DNA of 64,000 bases, taken from positions 1,612,001 through 1,676,000 of the forward strand of contig NZ_CP050308.1 in NCBI RefSeq assembly GCF_014189535.1, read 5' to 3'. The notes under the pieces were generated by a model. It was not told the DNA's origin, made no database searches, and saw only the letters and a list, made by a program, of their open reading frames with translations. The DNA is from Rhizobium lusitanum (GTDB lineage: Bacteria > Pseudomonadota > Alphaproteobacteria > Rhizobiales > Rhizobiaceae). Below are positions 32,449 through 42,721 of the stretch, piece by piece (positions within the stretch are counted from its first letter, which is position 1; each line of letters begins with the position of its first letter). Made by a program: the position numbers and the translations under genes.

Positions 32449-32679
32449 ATGGCGATTGTAAAGAAGCAGTTCTATAAAAACCACAAAACCAATGGTGATG
32501 AATATCTGTTCCATCTCGCCCGCGACACCGACAGCGGCGAGGTCTTCATCATCCGCCAATCCGACTATGTCGTCGATGGCGGCAGCGAAAAGCAGATGAC
32601 GCTCTATGACTTCCTGGCCGGCGGCGGCAACCGGCAGAACGCCCTTCTGCAGCTGATCGGGACGCTCGTGCCGGAATGA
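32449..32679 (+). CDS. Hypothetical 76-residue protein
   Basis: Start ATG 32449 has GGGAGGACG just upstream; the frame from 32428 is not used. The protein (MAIVKKQFYKNHKTNGDEYL, then SGEVFIIRQSDYVVDGG and MTLYDFLA) looks like a small compact cytosolic domain. I recall similar short proteins in Rhizobium but no named family. High host-like codon use supports a real gene. Confidence 0.75.
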   Translation: MAIVKKQFYKNHKTNGDEYLFHLARDTDSGEVFIIRQSDYVVDGGSEKQMTLYDFLAGGGNRQNALLQLIGTLVPE

Positions 32680-32773
32680 CCGGCACTCCTACCCGCGGCT
32701 GTATCTGAGCGCTGCGGGTTGACTGCCACATTTCGATCGGCAAACGTGTCTGGGCTTTAAAGGAGCCCGTAAC

Positions 32774-33247
32774 ATGCGATTCGCAGGCCTTGCCACTGCT
32801 TTGACAGTCATGACCGTTGCCACGAGTGCCGGCGCGCAGAATTTTCCAGGCCCCGGCGTGGCCGTCATCGATGGCAAGTGCTCCAAGCTCGTTGTCGGCA
32901 AGCTCGATGCGTCCAAAGGCTGTACACCCCAGATCGCCAGCGTGACGGGACCGGACGGCTCGGTGACGTTTATCTTTTCAGCCGGCGGCAAGATGCTTGG
33001 CTTCCAGGGTGACGGGCGCGGGATCAAGCCGGGCGCCACAAAGGGAACGATACAATTGCCGGTCGAGGTCATCTCCACCGGCGCCGGCAACAAGATCGCC
33101 GGCCAGGTTGAGGCAAAAGGCGTCTGCACCTTCTCCAACCCCTATTCCGGCAAGCCTGTCGCATTCCAATGCTCGGCGAAATCGAGCGAACTGAGCTTTA
33201 CCGGCAGCTTCCTGTCGAACGGCAAGCCGCCGCGCACCAAAAAGTAA
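32774..33247 (+). CDS. Secreted hypothetical protein, 157 residues
   Basis: AAAGGAG 8-9 nt before ATG 32774. Signal peptide of ~21 residues (MRFAGLATALTVMTVATSAG-A) with Ala-x-Ala cleavage, then a beta-rich mature domain with four cysteines (GKCSKL, KGCTPQ, GVCTF, FQCSAK) that could form two disulfides. The expected location is periplasm. A terminator follows. No family recognised. Confidence 0.8.
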   Translation: MRFAGLATALTVMTVATSAGAQNFPGPGVAVIDGKCSKLVVGKLDASKGCTPQIASVTGPDGSVTFIFSAGGKMLGFQGDGRGIKPGATKGTIQLPVEVISTGAGNKIAGQVEAKGVCTFSNPYSGKPVAFQCSAKSSELSFTGSFLSNGKPPRTKK

Positions 33248-33280
33248 CCGGTAGCCTCAAGCCGGACGAACGCATCCCTG

Positions 33281-33565
33281 TCAAAAAAGGGCGCCCGAAA
33301 GCGCCCTTTCCGGAATTTTATTGGGAGCCGCCTTTTTCTTGCCCCCATGATTGGCATCGCCCGGCGCCTCGCGAGAAAGATCCGCGCCGCTAACATGCGC
33401 TGGTACGTGGACATCATCATGTGCCCGGGGTTGCAACGTCAGATCGACTTGGTGCGGCGGCAGCACCTGTGCCTGGCGCAGGGAATTCGGCCGCGCGCGT
33501 TTCTGCCGTGCCGTCAGTTCCGGCCTTTGTTCCTTCGTCTTTGGGTGGATGGGGTGCAGGCTCAT
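33281..33565 (-). CDS. Uncertain small gene, possibly frameshifted
   Basis: AAGGAG stands 8 nt before ATG 33565 and the first ~45 residues (MSLHPIHPKTKEQRPELTAR) have host-like third-position GC. After about 33430 the coding signal moves to another frame (MMMSTYQRMLAARIFLARRR from 33420), which stays open to 33142. The first frame ends at 33281, in the terminator tail. Either two overlapping small genes or one frameshifted gene is present; product unknown. Confidence 0.35.
   Translation of the reverse strand: MSLHPIHPKTKEQRPELTARQKRARPNSLRQAQVLPPHQVDLTLQPRAHDDVHVPAHVSGADLSREAPGDANHGGKKKAAPNKIPERALSGALF
33286..33309. terminator. Hairpin terminator between convergent frames
   Basis: Perfect 9-bp stem AAAGGGCGC / GCGCCCTTT with CCGAAA loop. 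T tract is best on the minus strand (TTTTTT), acceptable on the plus strand. Confidence 0.75.
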
Positions 33566-33585
33566 GGGAGGTTCTCCTTGTCCGT

Positions 33586-33993
33586 TGCTCTCTATCCGGC
33601 AATGGAATCCGCCTGAGGAATCCGTTCGACAACGGACTTTGCTCTGCCCGCCTTAAAACCAAACGCCACCTGCCGCGTTTGGTTCCGGAAAATCCCGTAT
33701 AAGCGGACGCGAAAGCATCGACATCCAATTCGGCTCTTGACGTACATCGCAACTTCACTAACTAATGGTGGCATCTTCGCGCCTTCTGACATCGGCTGCG
33801 GAGCGAACTATGGTGCCGGGCCCCTCTGGCGAGAGTTTTTACGGCGCTCTCGCGATGTCGGTACCGCCTGCAGATGAGCCGGCGGATTTCTTTTCATGAA
33901 TAGTTTGACCATGCCTCGCCCGCATGCCGTCTTCGGCATGCGGTTGCGCTTTCGATCCGAATATCTCCCCTCCGTTTGCAGCGAGGTGCGCCC
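33586..33993. other. 408-bp gap before the DUF475 gene
   Basis: No gene supported. Holds a perfect 10-bp hairpin CCGCATGCCG-TCTT-CGGCATGCGG (33920-33943), about 50 nt before the DUF475 start, and a GCGAGAG / CTCTCGC stem near 33830-33860. Either may be leader structure. Confidence 0.4.
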
Positions 33994-35094
33994 ATGACGC
34001 GGTCCACCTCCTCCAGATCCGTGCTCGGCTATTTCGGCTGGGCTTTCGCTGTTACCGTTGCCGGTCTCGCCCTTGGCGCGCTGCTCGGCTGGAATGCGAC
34101 CGGCACGCTCAGCGGTCTCGCGACAGCCTTTTTCATCTGCTCTGTGCTGGCCGTGCTGGAGATCTCCCTCTCCTTCGACAACGCCATCGTCAATGCCAAC
34201 AAACTGAAGGAGATGACGCCGCTCTGGCAGCACCGCTTTCTGACCTGGGGCATCGTCATCGCCGTCTTCGGCATGCGCATCGTCTTCCCGCTGGCGATCG
34301 TCGCCATCGCGGCCTGGATCAATCCTTGGGAAGCGCTGAAGCTTGCGGCGGCCGAGCCAGAGCAGTACGCGCGGATCATGCATGATGCACATCTGCCCAT
34401 CGCCGCTTTCGGCGGCACCTTCCTGATGATGGTCGGCCTCACCTACTTCTTCAATCACGAGAAGGATGTGCACTGGATCGCCTTTGTGGAAAAGGCGATG
34501 GCGCGTTTTGCCACCATCAAGGGCATCGAGATCGCCTTCGTTCTGATCCTCATTCTGACCTTCTCCTCCCTGCTCGATGGCGAGGATTCGACGACATTTC
34601 TCCACGCCTCCATCTACGGTCTCCTGACTTTCCTGCTGGTGGAAGTCCTCGCGGGCTTTCTCGATGCCTCGCAGAAAACCATGAGTGCCGCCGCCAAGGG
34701 AGGCTTCGGCGCCTTCCTCTACCTCGAGGTTCTCGACGCCAGCTTCTCGTTCGACGGCGTCATCGGCGCCTTCGCGCTGACGCAGAATCTCTTCATCATC
34801 GCCATCGGCCTCGGCATCGGCGCCATGTATGTGCGCTCCATGACGATCATGCTGGTGGAAAAGGGTACGCTCGCGCACTATCGCTACCTAGAGCACGGTG
34901 CCTTCTACGCCATCCTGATCCTCTCGGTGATCATGTACGTCCAGACGCTCATGCATATTCCCGAGGTCATCACCGGCCTTGGCGGCGCGGCCCTGATCGG
35001 CATCTCGCTGTGGTCGTCGATCCGCTACAACAAACGCAACGGCGTCGAGCATGGGCCTGCCCATGAAGAACCGGGCGACCGGGCCGAGGCGTAA
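33994..35094 (+). CDS. DUF475 (TerC-related) integral membrane protein
   Basis: 366 residues from ATG 33994, which has GAGGTG 6 nt upstream. About nine membrane spans. The two conserved acidic repeats of the family are clear: LEISLSFDNAIVNANKL (about 48-64) and LEVLDASFSFDGVIGAFALT (about 246-265), each with an acidic pair in a membrane span, as in TerC-like transporters. TerC relatives export manganese or other metal ions; that function is inference for DUF475. A loop around EDSTTFLHAS separates the halves. Monocistronic with a terminator hairpin behind. Confidence 0.88.
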   Translation: MTRSTSSRSVLGYFGWAFAVTVAGLALGALLGWNATGTLSGLATAFFICSVLAVLEISLSFDNAIVNANKLKEMTPLWQHRFLTWGIVIAVFGMRIVFPLAIVAIAAWINPWEALKLAAAEPEQYARIMHDAHLPIAAFGGTFLMMVGLTYFFNHEKDVHWIAFVEKAMARFATIKGIEIAFVLILILTFSSLLDGEDSTTFLHASIYGLLTFLLVEVLAGFLDASQKTMSAAAKGGFGAFLYLEVLDASFSFDGVIGAFALTQNLFIIAIGLGIGAMYVRSMTIMLVEKGTLAHYRYLEHGAFYAILILSVIMYVQTLMHIPEVITGLGGAALIGISLWSSIRYNKRNGVEHGPAHEEPGDRAEA

Positions 35095-35109
35095 GGGAGA
35101 ATACGCGAC

Positions 35110-35132
35110 CGTTGCCGCTCAAAGCGGCAACG
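35110..35132 (+). terminator. Hairpin after DUF475 gene
   Basis: Perfect 10-bp stem CGTTGCCGCT / AGCGGCAACG with CAA loop, 15 nt after the stop; T-poor tail, so terminator strength is uncertain. 35133-35355 shows no other structure. Confidence 0.55.
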
Positions 35133-35355
35133 GTTATCTGTCTCGACGAACTGTTCGCCACAAAGCTTTCATCTTTCTCTCAGAGAATAAGCTTTCCGAT
35201 CAGAGTCTATTAGAATTTCCACACTAAAATCGGCAAAGTTCGCAGTCGACGGCAGAGCGCAATGGCGATAGAGTTGTCAAGGAATTGACTTAAACTATCG
35301 CATACGTTGCAGACTTTCGCGTCACGCTTGAACAAGTGTTTAGGAGAAAGAAAGA

Positions 35356-36783
35356 ATGGTAGCCAAAATCGTCCCGGTGATCATGGCCGGAGGCAAGGGA
35401 ACACGGTTATGGCCGCTGTCTCGCGCCTCGGCGCCGAAGCAATTTATTCAGTTCATCGGCGACAGGACGCTCTTTCAAAACACGCTGGAGCGCGTTTCCG
35501 ATGCCGAGCTTTATGAAGCGCCGATCGTGCTCACCAACGAAGAATTCCGCTTCCTCGTTGCCGAGCAGGCGCGCGAGCTCGGCCTGACGCTGGCCGCCGT
35601 GCTGCTGGAGCCGGTTGCCCGCAACACCGCTGCCGCCGTCGCCGCCGCCGCCACGCTCGTGACCGAGCTTTTCGGCAAGGACGCAACCATGCATGTCCTG
35701 GGCTCCGACTACGAGATCGACGCCAACGCGACCTATTACGATTGCGTCCGCATCGCTCGCGATACCGCGCTTCAGGGCAAGCTTGTCACCTTCGGCATCG
35801 CGCCGACCGAGCCGGCAACCGGCTATGGCTATATCGAAAGCGGCAAGGCGCTGCCGACCGGCGCTCATGTCGTCAAGCGCTTCGTCGAAAAGCCGGTCCT
35901 CGAAAAGGCCAAGGAGATGATCGCCAGCGGTGGGTACTACTGGAACTCCGGCATGTTCATGTTCTCCGCCGCCCAGCTTCTGTCCGAAATCGGCGAATAT
36001 GCACCCGAAGTCGAAAAGGCTGCCAGCAAGGCTGTTTCCAAGTCGAAGCGCGACCTCGACTTCACGCGCCTCGATGCCGAGAGCTTCGCAAAGAGCCCCG
36101 ATATCTCCATCGACTACGCGCTGATGGAAAAGACGGCGAATGCAGCCGTCGTCCCCTCGCCCTTCACCTGGTCGGATCTCGGAAGCTGGGATTCGGTCTG
36201 GAAGGTCGGCAAGCAGGACGACAATGGCAATGTCGCCGCCGGCAGCACGACGCTGGTCAATACCAAGAACTCGCTCGTCATGACCCACGGCATCCACCTC
36301 GCCGTACAGGGGCTTGAAGACGTCGCGGTCATCGCCAGCGAAGACGCCGTCTATGTCGGCCATCTCAAGGACAGCCAGGAAGTCGGCAAGCTGGTCAAGC
36401 TGCTGGCGGGCCACAAGACGACGGCCAAGCTCACCGAGACGCATCCGACATCCTATCGTCCCTGGGGCGGCTATACCTCGGTGCTGAACGGCGAGCGCTT
36501 CCAGGTGAAGCGCATCTTCGTGCTTCCGGGCAAGAAGCTATCGCTGCAGAAGCATCACCACCGTTCCGAGCACTGGATCGTCGTCAAGGGCACAGCCGAG
36601 GTGACGGTCGGCGAAAACGTGCAGATGCTGCGCGAGAACGAGTCGGTCTATATTCCGCTCGGCGAAGTCCACCGCCTCTCCAACCCCGGCAAGATCCTGC
36701 TGGAGCTGATCGAGGTGCAGACGGGCTCTTATCTCGGCGAAGACGACATCATCCGTCTGGTCGATGAATTCGGCAGAAGCTAA
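35356..36783 (+). CDS. manC: Mannose-1-phosphate guanylyltransferase / mannose-6-phosphate isomerase
   Basis: 475 residues, bifunctional type II enzyme making GDP-mannose for polysaccharides. The N-terminal nucleotidyltransferase starts VPVIMAGGKGTRLWPLSR (pyrophosphorylase signature) with PKQF, EPVARNTAAA and FVEKP. The C-terminal cupin phosphomannose isomerase domain (about 360-470) has RPWGGY, LPGKKLSLQKHHHRSEHWIV with metal-binding histidines and the VYIPLGEVHRLSN end. GGAG sits about 9 nt before the start. It is alone here, with its own terminator, not inside an exopolysaccharide cluster. Confidence 0.95.
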   Translation: MVAKIVPVIMAGGKGTRLWPLSRASAPKQFIQFIGDRTLFQNTLERVSDAELYEAPIVLTNEEFRFLVAEQARELGLTLAAVLLEPVARNTAAAVAAAATLVTELFGKDATMHVLGSDYEIDANATYYDCVRIARDTALQGKLVTFGIAPTEPATGYGYIESGKALPTGAHVVKRFVEKPVLEKAKEMIASGGYYWNSGMFMFSAAQLLSEIGEYAPEVEKAASKAVSKSKRDLDFTRLDAESFAKSPDISIDYALMEKTANAAVVPSPFTWSDLGSWDSVWKVGKQDDNGNVAAGSTTLVNTKNSLVMTHGIHLAVQGLEDVAVIASEDAVYVGHLKDSQEVGKLVKLLAGHKTTAKLTETHPTSYRPWGGYTSVLNGERFQVKRIFVLPGKKLSLQKHHHRSEHWIVVKGTAEVTVGENVQMLRENESVYIPLGEVHRLSNPGKILLELIEVQTGSYLGEDDIIRLVDEFGRS

Positions 36784-36809
36784 GGTCTTTAATGGCAATG
36801 ACTTCAAGG

Positions 36810-36840
36810 CGGCGGGCAAAAAGCCCGCCGTTTTATTTTT
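36810..36840 (+). terminator. Rho-independent terminator of manC
   Basis: CGGCGGGC-AAAAA-GCCCGCCG followed by TTTTATTTTT. Confidence 0.92.
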
Positions 36841-36962
36841 GCATCCCATGCGCAGACCCTGATTGACCGCCAAGACGCCTTGCATTCTCTCGCTGCATTG
36901 CACACACTGTCGATGGGAACAGCAATTGCCGCACAATGATGCGGGGCTAGGCAAAGAGACAT

Positions 36963-39900
36963 ATGGCGATCAAAGCAAGCATCTATCATCTCACCCACTA
37001 TAAATACGACAATCCGATCCGCCTTGGCCCCCAAGTCATTCGCCTGAAACCAGCCTCGCATTCCAAGACCCGCGTCCTCAGCCACTCCTTGAAGGTCACG
37101 CCCTCCAATCATTTCGTCAATCTGCAGCAGGATCCCTACGGCAACTATCTCGCCCGTTTCGTTTTCCCCGATCCGGTGACCGAGCTGAAGATCGAGGTCG
37201 ATCTCGTTGCCGACATGACGGTCTACAATCCCTTCGATTTCTTCGTCGAGGAAGAGGCCACCAAATGGCCCTTCGACTATCCGGAGACGCTTCGCGAGGA
37301 TCTGTCGATCTACATGAAGCCGGAGGTGCCGGGACCGCTGCTAGAAGCTTTCCTCGCCACGCTCGACCGCTCCGAGCAGCAGCCCACCGTCGACATGATC
37401 GTCGGTATCAATGCGCGGCTGCAGCAGGAGATCGGCTACGTCATCCGCCTGGAAACCGGCGTGCAGACGCCGGAGGAAACGCTGGAGACGGCCAAAGGCT
37501 CATGTCGCGACACGAGCTGGCTGCTCGTCCAGGTCCTTCGTCACCTTGGCCTCGCCACCCGCTTCGTCTCCGGCTACCTCATTCAGCTCACGCCGGACCT
37601 GAAGGCACTCGACGGCCCCTCGGGCACGGAAGTCGACTTCACCGACCTGCATGCCTGGGTGGAAGTCTATCTTCCTGGCGCCGGCTGGGTCGGCCTCGAC
37701 CCGACGTCCGGCTTGCTCACCGGCGAGAGCCACATTCCACTCGCCGCTACGCCGCATTTTCGCAACGCCGCCCCGATCTCCGGCGGCTATTTCGGGCAAG
37801 CCAACACCGAATTCGACTTTGCGATGAAGGTCACCCGCGTCGCCGAGCATCCGCGCATCACCAAGCCTTTCTCCGATGACAGCTGGGATGCGCTGAACGC
37901 GCTCGGCGAAGAGGTCGATCGCGTCCTGCAAGCTGAAGACGTGCGCCTGACCATGGGCGGCGAGCCGACCTTCATCTCGATCGACGATTTCGAGTCTGAA
38001 GAATGGAACACCACCGCTGTCGGCCCGACCAAGCGCGACCGAGCGGATCAGCTGATCCGCCGCCTGCGTGACCGCTTCGCGCCCGGCGGCTTCCTGCATT
38101 ACGGCCAGGGCAAATGGTATCCGGGCGAGAGCCTGCCGCGCTGGACCTTCTCGCTCTACTGGCGCAAGGACGGCAAGCCGGTCTGGCAGAATCCCGCCCT
38201 GATCGCCGAAGAGACCGCAAAGACCGGCGCCAGCGTGGAGGATGCCGGAAAGCTTCTGAGTGCAATTGCCAAGGAGCTGGCGATCGAGCCCGAGATGGTG
38301 GTACCGGCCTATGAAGATCCGGCCGAATGGATCATCAAGGAAGGCAGCCTGCCGGAAAACGTCGACCCGTCCAATTCAAAACTCAAGGACCCCGAGGAGC
38401 GCAGCCGTATCGCTCGCGTCTTCGAGCGCGGCCTGACAACGGCGACAGGCTTCGTCCTCCCCGTGCAAGCCTGGAATGCACAGGCGACAGGCACGCGCTG
38501 GATGAGCGAGAAGTGGAGCACGCGGCGCGGCAAGATCTACCTGATGCCGGGTGACTCGCCGATCGGCTACCGCCTACCGCTCGGCACCCTGCCCTACGTG
38601 CCGCCGTCGCGTTATCCCTATATCCATACCGTCGATCCTTCCATTCCGCGCACGCCCTTGCCCGATGTCATCGTGCCGGCCGGCCGTGCCATGCCGGAAG
38701 CGTCCTTCCAGGCCGGCGAAGGCGCGCAATCGCGCACCGAGCAGACGCTTGGCGATATCAAAGGCGCGGTCCGCACGGCCATTTCGGTCGAGCCTCGCGA
38801 CGGCCGGCTCTGTGTCTTCATGCCGCCGACCGAAGGAATCGAGCAGTATCTCGAATTGCTGACTGCTGCCGAAAATGCTGCGGCGGAGCTCGGACTGCCG
38901 GTGCACATCGAAGGCTATTCGCCGCCCCAGGACGAACGCATCAACGTGATCCGCGTCGCCCCCGATCCCGGCGTGATCGAGGTCAATATTCACCCGGCGT
39001 CGAACTGGCAGGACTGCGTCGACATCACCACGGCAGTCTATGAAGAGGCCCGGCTGACACGCCTCGGCACCGACAAGTTCCTGATCGACGGGCGCCACAC
39101 CGGCACCGGCGGCGGCAACCATGTTGTCGTCGGCGGCGCCAATCCGGGCGACAGCCCCTTCCTGCGCCGGCCGGACCTGCTGAAGAGCCTGGTGCTGCAT
39201 TGGCAGCGCCATCCGGCACTCTCCTACCTTTTCTCTGGCCTGTTCATCGGCCCGACCAGCCAGGCGCCGCGCTTTGACGAAGCGCGCCACGACAGCCTCT
39301 ACGAGCTGGAAATCGCGATGGCTCAGGTGCCGGCACCCGGCCACGGCATCCCACCGCTGCCCTGGCTCGTCGACCGCCTGTTCCGCAACCTCCTGACCGA
39401 TGTCAGCGGCAACACTCATCGCTCGGAAATCTGCATCGACAAGCTGTTCTCGCCGGATGGACCGACAGGCCGCCTGGGCCTGGTGGAATTCCGTGGCTTC
39501 GAAATGCCGCCGAATGCCCGCATGAGCCTTGCCCAGCAATTGCTGGTCCGCGCCCTCATCGCCCGCTTCTGGCGCAATCCAATCGATGGCAATTTCGTCC
39601 GTTGGGGCACGGCGCTGCACGACCGTTTCATGCTGCCGCATTATATCTGGCAAGATTTTCTCGATGTGCTGGCGGACCTCCGCCAAAACGGCTTCGACCT
39701 TCGTCCCGAATGGTTTCAAGCCCAGCTCGAATTCCGCTTCCCCTTCTGCGGCGAAGTCGAATACGAGGGCAGCAAGCTGGAACTGCGCCAGGCGCTCGAG
39801 CCCTGGCATGTCATGGGTGAGGAAGGCGCACCCGGTGGCACTGTCCGTTACGTCGACTCATCGCTGGAGCGGTTGCAGGTGCGGCTCGAAACCAACAATC

Positions 39901-40286
39901 CGGCGCGCTACACCGTCGCCTGCAACGGCCGCGCCATGCCGCTGACGCCGACGGGCACCTCCGGGGTTTCGGTTGCCGGCGTCCGTTATAAGGCCTGGCA
40001 TCCGGCTTCCGGTCTGCATCCGGTTTTGCCAATCAATACACCACTGACCTTCGACATTTATGATACATGGTCGAAACGTTCGATCGGCGGCTGCATCTAC
40101 CATGTTGCCCATCCGGGCGGCCGGAACTATGACACTTTCCCCGTCAATGGCAACGAGGCCGAAGCGCGGCGCTTGGCGCGATTCGAGCCTTGGGGACATA
40201 CGGCGGGCGATTATGCCCTGCGGGCGGAAACGGTGTCGGCGGAATTTCCGCTGACGCTCGATCTCAGGCGGCCGATAGGAGTCTGA
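36963..40286 (+). CDS. Transglutaminase-like domain plus DUF2126 protein
   Basis: 1107 residues. The N-terminal ~290 form a bacterial transglutaminase-like cysteine protease fold with triad Cys181 ([10 protein letters not shown]), His230 ([10 protein letters not shown]) and Asp246 (GLDPTSG). The remainder is DUF2126, marked by [20 protein letters not shown] (about 335) and [20 protein letters not shown] (about 716), which I recall being linked to glutamine-synthetase-like amidoligases. First of three genes coding transglutaminase, ATP-grasp and alpha-E proteins. Comparative genomics predicts that such clusters make or modify a peptide. No experimental role is known to me. Cytosolic. Confidence 0.9.
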   Translation: MAIKASIYHLTHYKYDNPIRLGPQVIRLKPASHSKTRVLSHSLKVTPSNHFVNLQQDPYGNYLARFVFPDPVTELKIEVDLVADMTVYNPFDFFVEEEATKWPFDYPETLREDLSIYMKPEVPGPLLEAFLATLDRSEQQPTVDMIVGINARLQQEIGYVIRLETGVQTPEETLETAKGSCRDTSWLLVQVLRHLGLATRFVSGYLIQLTPDLKALDGPSGTEVDFTDLHAWVEVYLPGAGWVGLDPTSGLLTGESHIPLAATPHFRNAAPISGGYFGQANTEFDFAMKVTRVAEHPRITKPFSDDSWDALNALGEEVDRVLQAEDVRLTMGGEPTFISIDDFESEEWNTTAVGPTKRDRADQLIRRLRDRFAPGGFLHYGQGKWYPGESLPRWTFSLYWRKDGKPVWQNPALIAEETAKTGASVEDAGKLLSAIAKELAIEPEMVVPAYEDPAEWIIKEGSLPENVDPSNSKLKDPEERSRIARVFERGLTTATGFVLPVQAWNAQATGTRWMSEKWSTRRGKIYLMPGDSPIGYRLPLGTLPYVPPSRYPYIHTVDPSIPRTPLPDVIVPAGRAMPEASFQAGEGAQSRTEQTLGDIKGAVRTAISVEPRDGRLCVFMPPTEGIEQYLELLTAAENAAAELGLPVHIEGYSPPQDERINVIRVAPDPGVIEVNIHPASNWQDCVDITTAVYEEARLTRLGTDKFLIDGRHTGTGGGNHVVVGGANPGDSPFLRRPDLLKSLVLHWQRHPALSYLFSGLFIGPTSQAPRFDEARHDSLYELEIAMAQVPAPGHGIPPLPWLVDRLFRNLLTDVSGNTHRSEICIDKLFSPDGPTGRLGLVEFRGFEMPPNARMSLAQQLLVRALIARFWRNPIDGNFVRWGTALHDRFMLPHYIWQDFLDVLADLRQNGFDLRPEWFQAQLEFRFPFCGEVEYEGSKLELRQALEPWHVMGEEGAPGGTVRYVDSSLERLQVRLETNNPARYTVACNGRAMPLTPTGTSGVSVAGVRYKAWHPASGLHPVLPINTPLTFDIYDTWSKRSIGGCIYHVAHPGGRNYDTFPVNGNEAEARRLARFEPWGHTAGDYALRAETVSAEFPLTLDLRRPIGV

Positions 40287-40299
40287 AACAGGAATAAGC

Positions 40300-42717
40300 A
40301 TGCGCAAAAAAACAGCGACGAAACGGCGTGATCCGGTAAGGGCTGGCATCGGCAACGATCCGGCCTTTGCCTATTCGGCCCTACCTGGCGTCGCCGACGA
40401 GATGGTGGACAATACCGGAGCCGTGCGCCCGGTCTGGCAGAACCTGCTCGCAGCGCTCAGCCGCATGCCGGAACAGGAGCTTCTGGAGCGCTTCGCCCGC
40501 GCCGACCGCTACCTGCGCGATGCCGGTGTCTTCTATCGTGCCTATGGCGCGAAGGGCCTTAGCGAACGCAACTGGCCGATTTCACACATTCCAGTGCTGA
40601 TCGATGAGCGCGAATGGCAGACGCTGTCGGAAGGTCTTTGTCAGCGCGCCGACCTGCTAGAAGAGGTCATCGCCGATATTTATGGCGAGAACCGGCTGGT
40701 GCAGGAAGGCTTGCTGCCACCGGCACTGGTCGGTGGCAATCCGGAATTCCTGAGGCCGCTTGCCGGCATCAAGCCCGCCGGCGGTCACTATCTGCATTTC
40801 CTTGCCTTCGAGATCGGTCGTGGTCCTGATGGCAACTGGTGGGTGCTTGCTGACCGCACCCAGGCACCGTCGGGTGCAGGCTTCGCGCTGGAAACCCGCG
40901 TCGCCACCACCCGCGCCTTTTCCGACATCTACGCCGAAACCAGGGTACATCGCCTCGCCTCGTTCTTCGGTGCTTTCCGCGATACGCTTCAGGGCGCAAA
41001 GCGCGGCGCCACGGATCGTATCGCCGTGCTGACACCGGGGCCGGCCAACGAGACCTATTACGAACACGCCTATATCGCCCGCTATCTCGGCTTCATGCTG
41101 CTTGAAGGCGAGGATATCACCGTCGTTAACGACCAGCTCATGGTCCGCACCGTCGCGGGACTGAGGCCGATCAGCGTGCTCTGGCGCCGCCTCGACGCTT
41201 CCTATGCGGACCCGCTGGAGCTCAACCAGCAATCCCATATCGGCACGCCAGGCCTGGTCGAGGCGCTGCGGGCGCAAACCGTCACCATCGTCAACGGGCT
41301 CGGTTCCGGCATTCTCGAAACCCGTGCGCTTCTCGCCTTCATGCCCACCATCTGTCGGCATTTGCGTGGCGAAGAGCTGAAACTGCCGTCGATTGCCACC
41401 TGGTGGTGCGGACAGAAGGCCGAGCGTGCCCATGTCGCCAAGCACATCGAGAAGATGGTGATCGGCCCGGCCTATTCCTGCATGCCCTTCTTCGACGACA
41501 GCGGCCAGTCGGTGCTCGGCTCGACGCTGCGCACCACCGCCAAGGAATCGATTGCCGACTGGCTGGCGAAGGACGGCCAGAAGCTGGTCGGCCAGGAGGT
41601 CGTCACGCTCTCAACGACACCCGCCTGGGTCAACGGCAAGCTGCTGCCACGGCCGATGAGCCTGCGCGTCTTTGCTGCCCGCACCGAAAAGGGCTGGCAG
41701 ATCATGCCCGGCGGCTTTGCCCGTATCGGCAGCGGCGACGATGTCGCGGCCATCGCCATGCAGGCCGGCGGCTCGGCCGCCGACGTCTGGATCGTCTCCG
41801 ACAAGCCGGTCGAGCGCCACACGCTACTGCCGGCCGAAGAGACGTTTACCCGCAACATGCCCGGCAGCCTGCCCAGCCGCGCCGCCGACAATCTCTTCTG
41901 GCTCGGCCGCTATATCGAACGCGCCGAAGGGGCATTGCGCATCCTGCGTGCCTGGCACGCACGCTTTGCGGAATCGGCAGATCCCACCCAGCCGCTGCTC
42001 GCCGATGTCAGTGCCTATCTCGGGGCAGTCGATATCGACACCGAGGAAGCCGTGCCGGAAAGCCTGCTGCGCAACATCGAGAGCGCCGTCTATTCCGCCA
42101 GCAATATCCGCGACCGCTTTTCGCCGGACGGCTGGCTGGCGCTGAACGATCTCGCCAAGACCGCCCGCCGCTTCCACGAAACGGTCAAGCCCGGCGATGA
42201 CGCCAGCCATGCCATGACCATCCTGTTGCGCAAGCTCGCCGGCTTTGCCGGTCTCGTGCATGAAAACATGTATCGCTTCACCGGCTGGCGTTTTCTGTCG
42301 CTCGGCCGCTATATCGAGCGCGGAATGCACATGACACGCCTGCTCGGCCATATGTCCGGCCCGGAGGCGCCCGACGGCGCGCTCGACATGCTGCTTGAAA
42401 TCGGCGACAGCGTCATGACCCACCGCCGACGCTACAACGTCAATACGGCGCGGCTGACGGTGACCGATCTCCTGGCGCTCGATCCGCTCAACCCGCGTTC
42501 GGTTCTGTTCCAGATGAACGAAATCCACCGCGAGGTGGAGCAATTGCCGAACGCCTTCGTCAACGGCCAGATGTCGCCCTTCTACCGCGAAGCCATGCGG
42601 TTGCATTCGGGCCTGGCCGTCATGACCCCGGAAACGATGAACGACGAGGTCTATCAACGGCTGGAACGGGAGCTGGAACGGCTCTCCGATCTCCTGGCCC
42701 AGACCTATCTCGGATGA
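40300..42717 (+). CDS. Circularly permuted ATP-grasp and alpha-E domain fusion
   Basis: 805 residues. The N-terminal ~480 are a circularly permuted ATP-grasp domain (DUF404/407 type): VLIDEREWQTLSEGL, EEVIADIYGENRLV, HFLAFEIGRGPDGNWWVLAD, AVLTPGPANETYYEHAYIAR and VVTLSTTPAWVNGKL. The C-terminal ~300 are an alpha-E helical domain (DUF403) beginning SRAADNLFWLGRYIERAEG. In many bacteria these are two adjacent genes; here they are fused. Likely reaction is ATP-dependent amide bond formation on an unknown acceptor, with the neighbouring transglutaminase-like enzymes. It starts 13 nt after the previous stop. Confidence 0.9.
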   Translation: MRKKTATKRRDPVRAGIGNDPAFAYSALPGVADEMVDNTGAVRPVWQNLLAALSRMPEQELLERFARADRYLRDAGVFYRAYGAKGLSERNWPISHIPVLIDEREWQTLSEGLCQRADLLEEVIADIYGENRLVQEGLLPPALVGGNPEFLRPLAGIKPAGGHYLHFLAFEIGRGPDGNWWVLADRTQAPSGAGFALETRVATTRAFSDIYAETRVHRLASFFGAFRDTLQGAKRGATDRIAVLTPGPANETYYEHAYIARYLGFMLLEGEDITVVNDQLMVRTVAGLRPISVLWRRLDASYADPLELNQQSHIGTPGLVEALRAQTVTIVNGLGSGILETRALLAFMPTICRHLRGEELKLPSIATWWCGQKAERAHVAKHIEKMVIGPAYSCMPFFDDSGQSVLGSTLRTTAKESIADWLAKDGQKLVGQEVVTLSTTPAWVNGKLLPRPMSLRVFAARTEKGWQIMPGGFARIGSGDDVAAIAMQAGGSAADVWIVSDKPVERHTLLPAEETFTRNMPGSLPSRAADNLFWLGRYIERAEGALRILRAWHARFAESADPTQPLLADVSAYLGAVDIDTEEAVPESLLRNIESAVYSASNIRDRFSPDGWLALNDLAKTARRFHETVKPGDDASHAMTILLRKLAGFAGLVHENMYRFTGWRFLSLGRYIERGMHMTRLLGHMSGPEAPDGALDMLLEIGDSVMTHRRRYNVNTARLTVTDLLALDPLNPRSVLFQMNEIHREVEQLPNAFVNGQMSPFYREAMRLHSGLAVMTPETMNDEVYQRLERELERLSDLLAQTYLG

Positions 42718-42721
42718 TGTG

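Noticed and set aside
33800..33993. yybP-ykoY-type manganese riboswitch before the TerC-related DUF475 gene
   Set aside because: Hairpins are present but I could not match the conserved riboswitch core, so it is only noted as leader structure.
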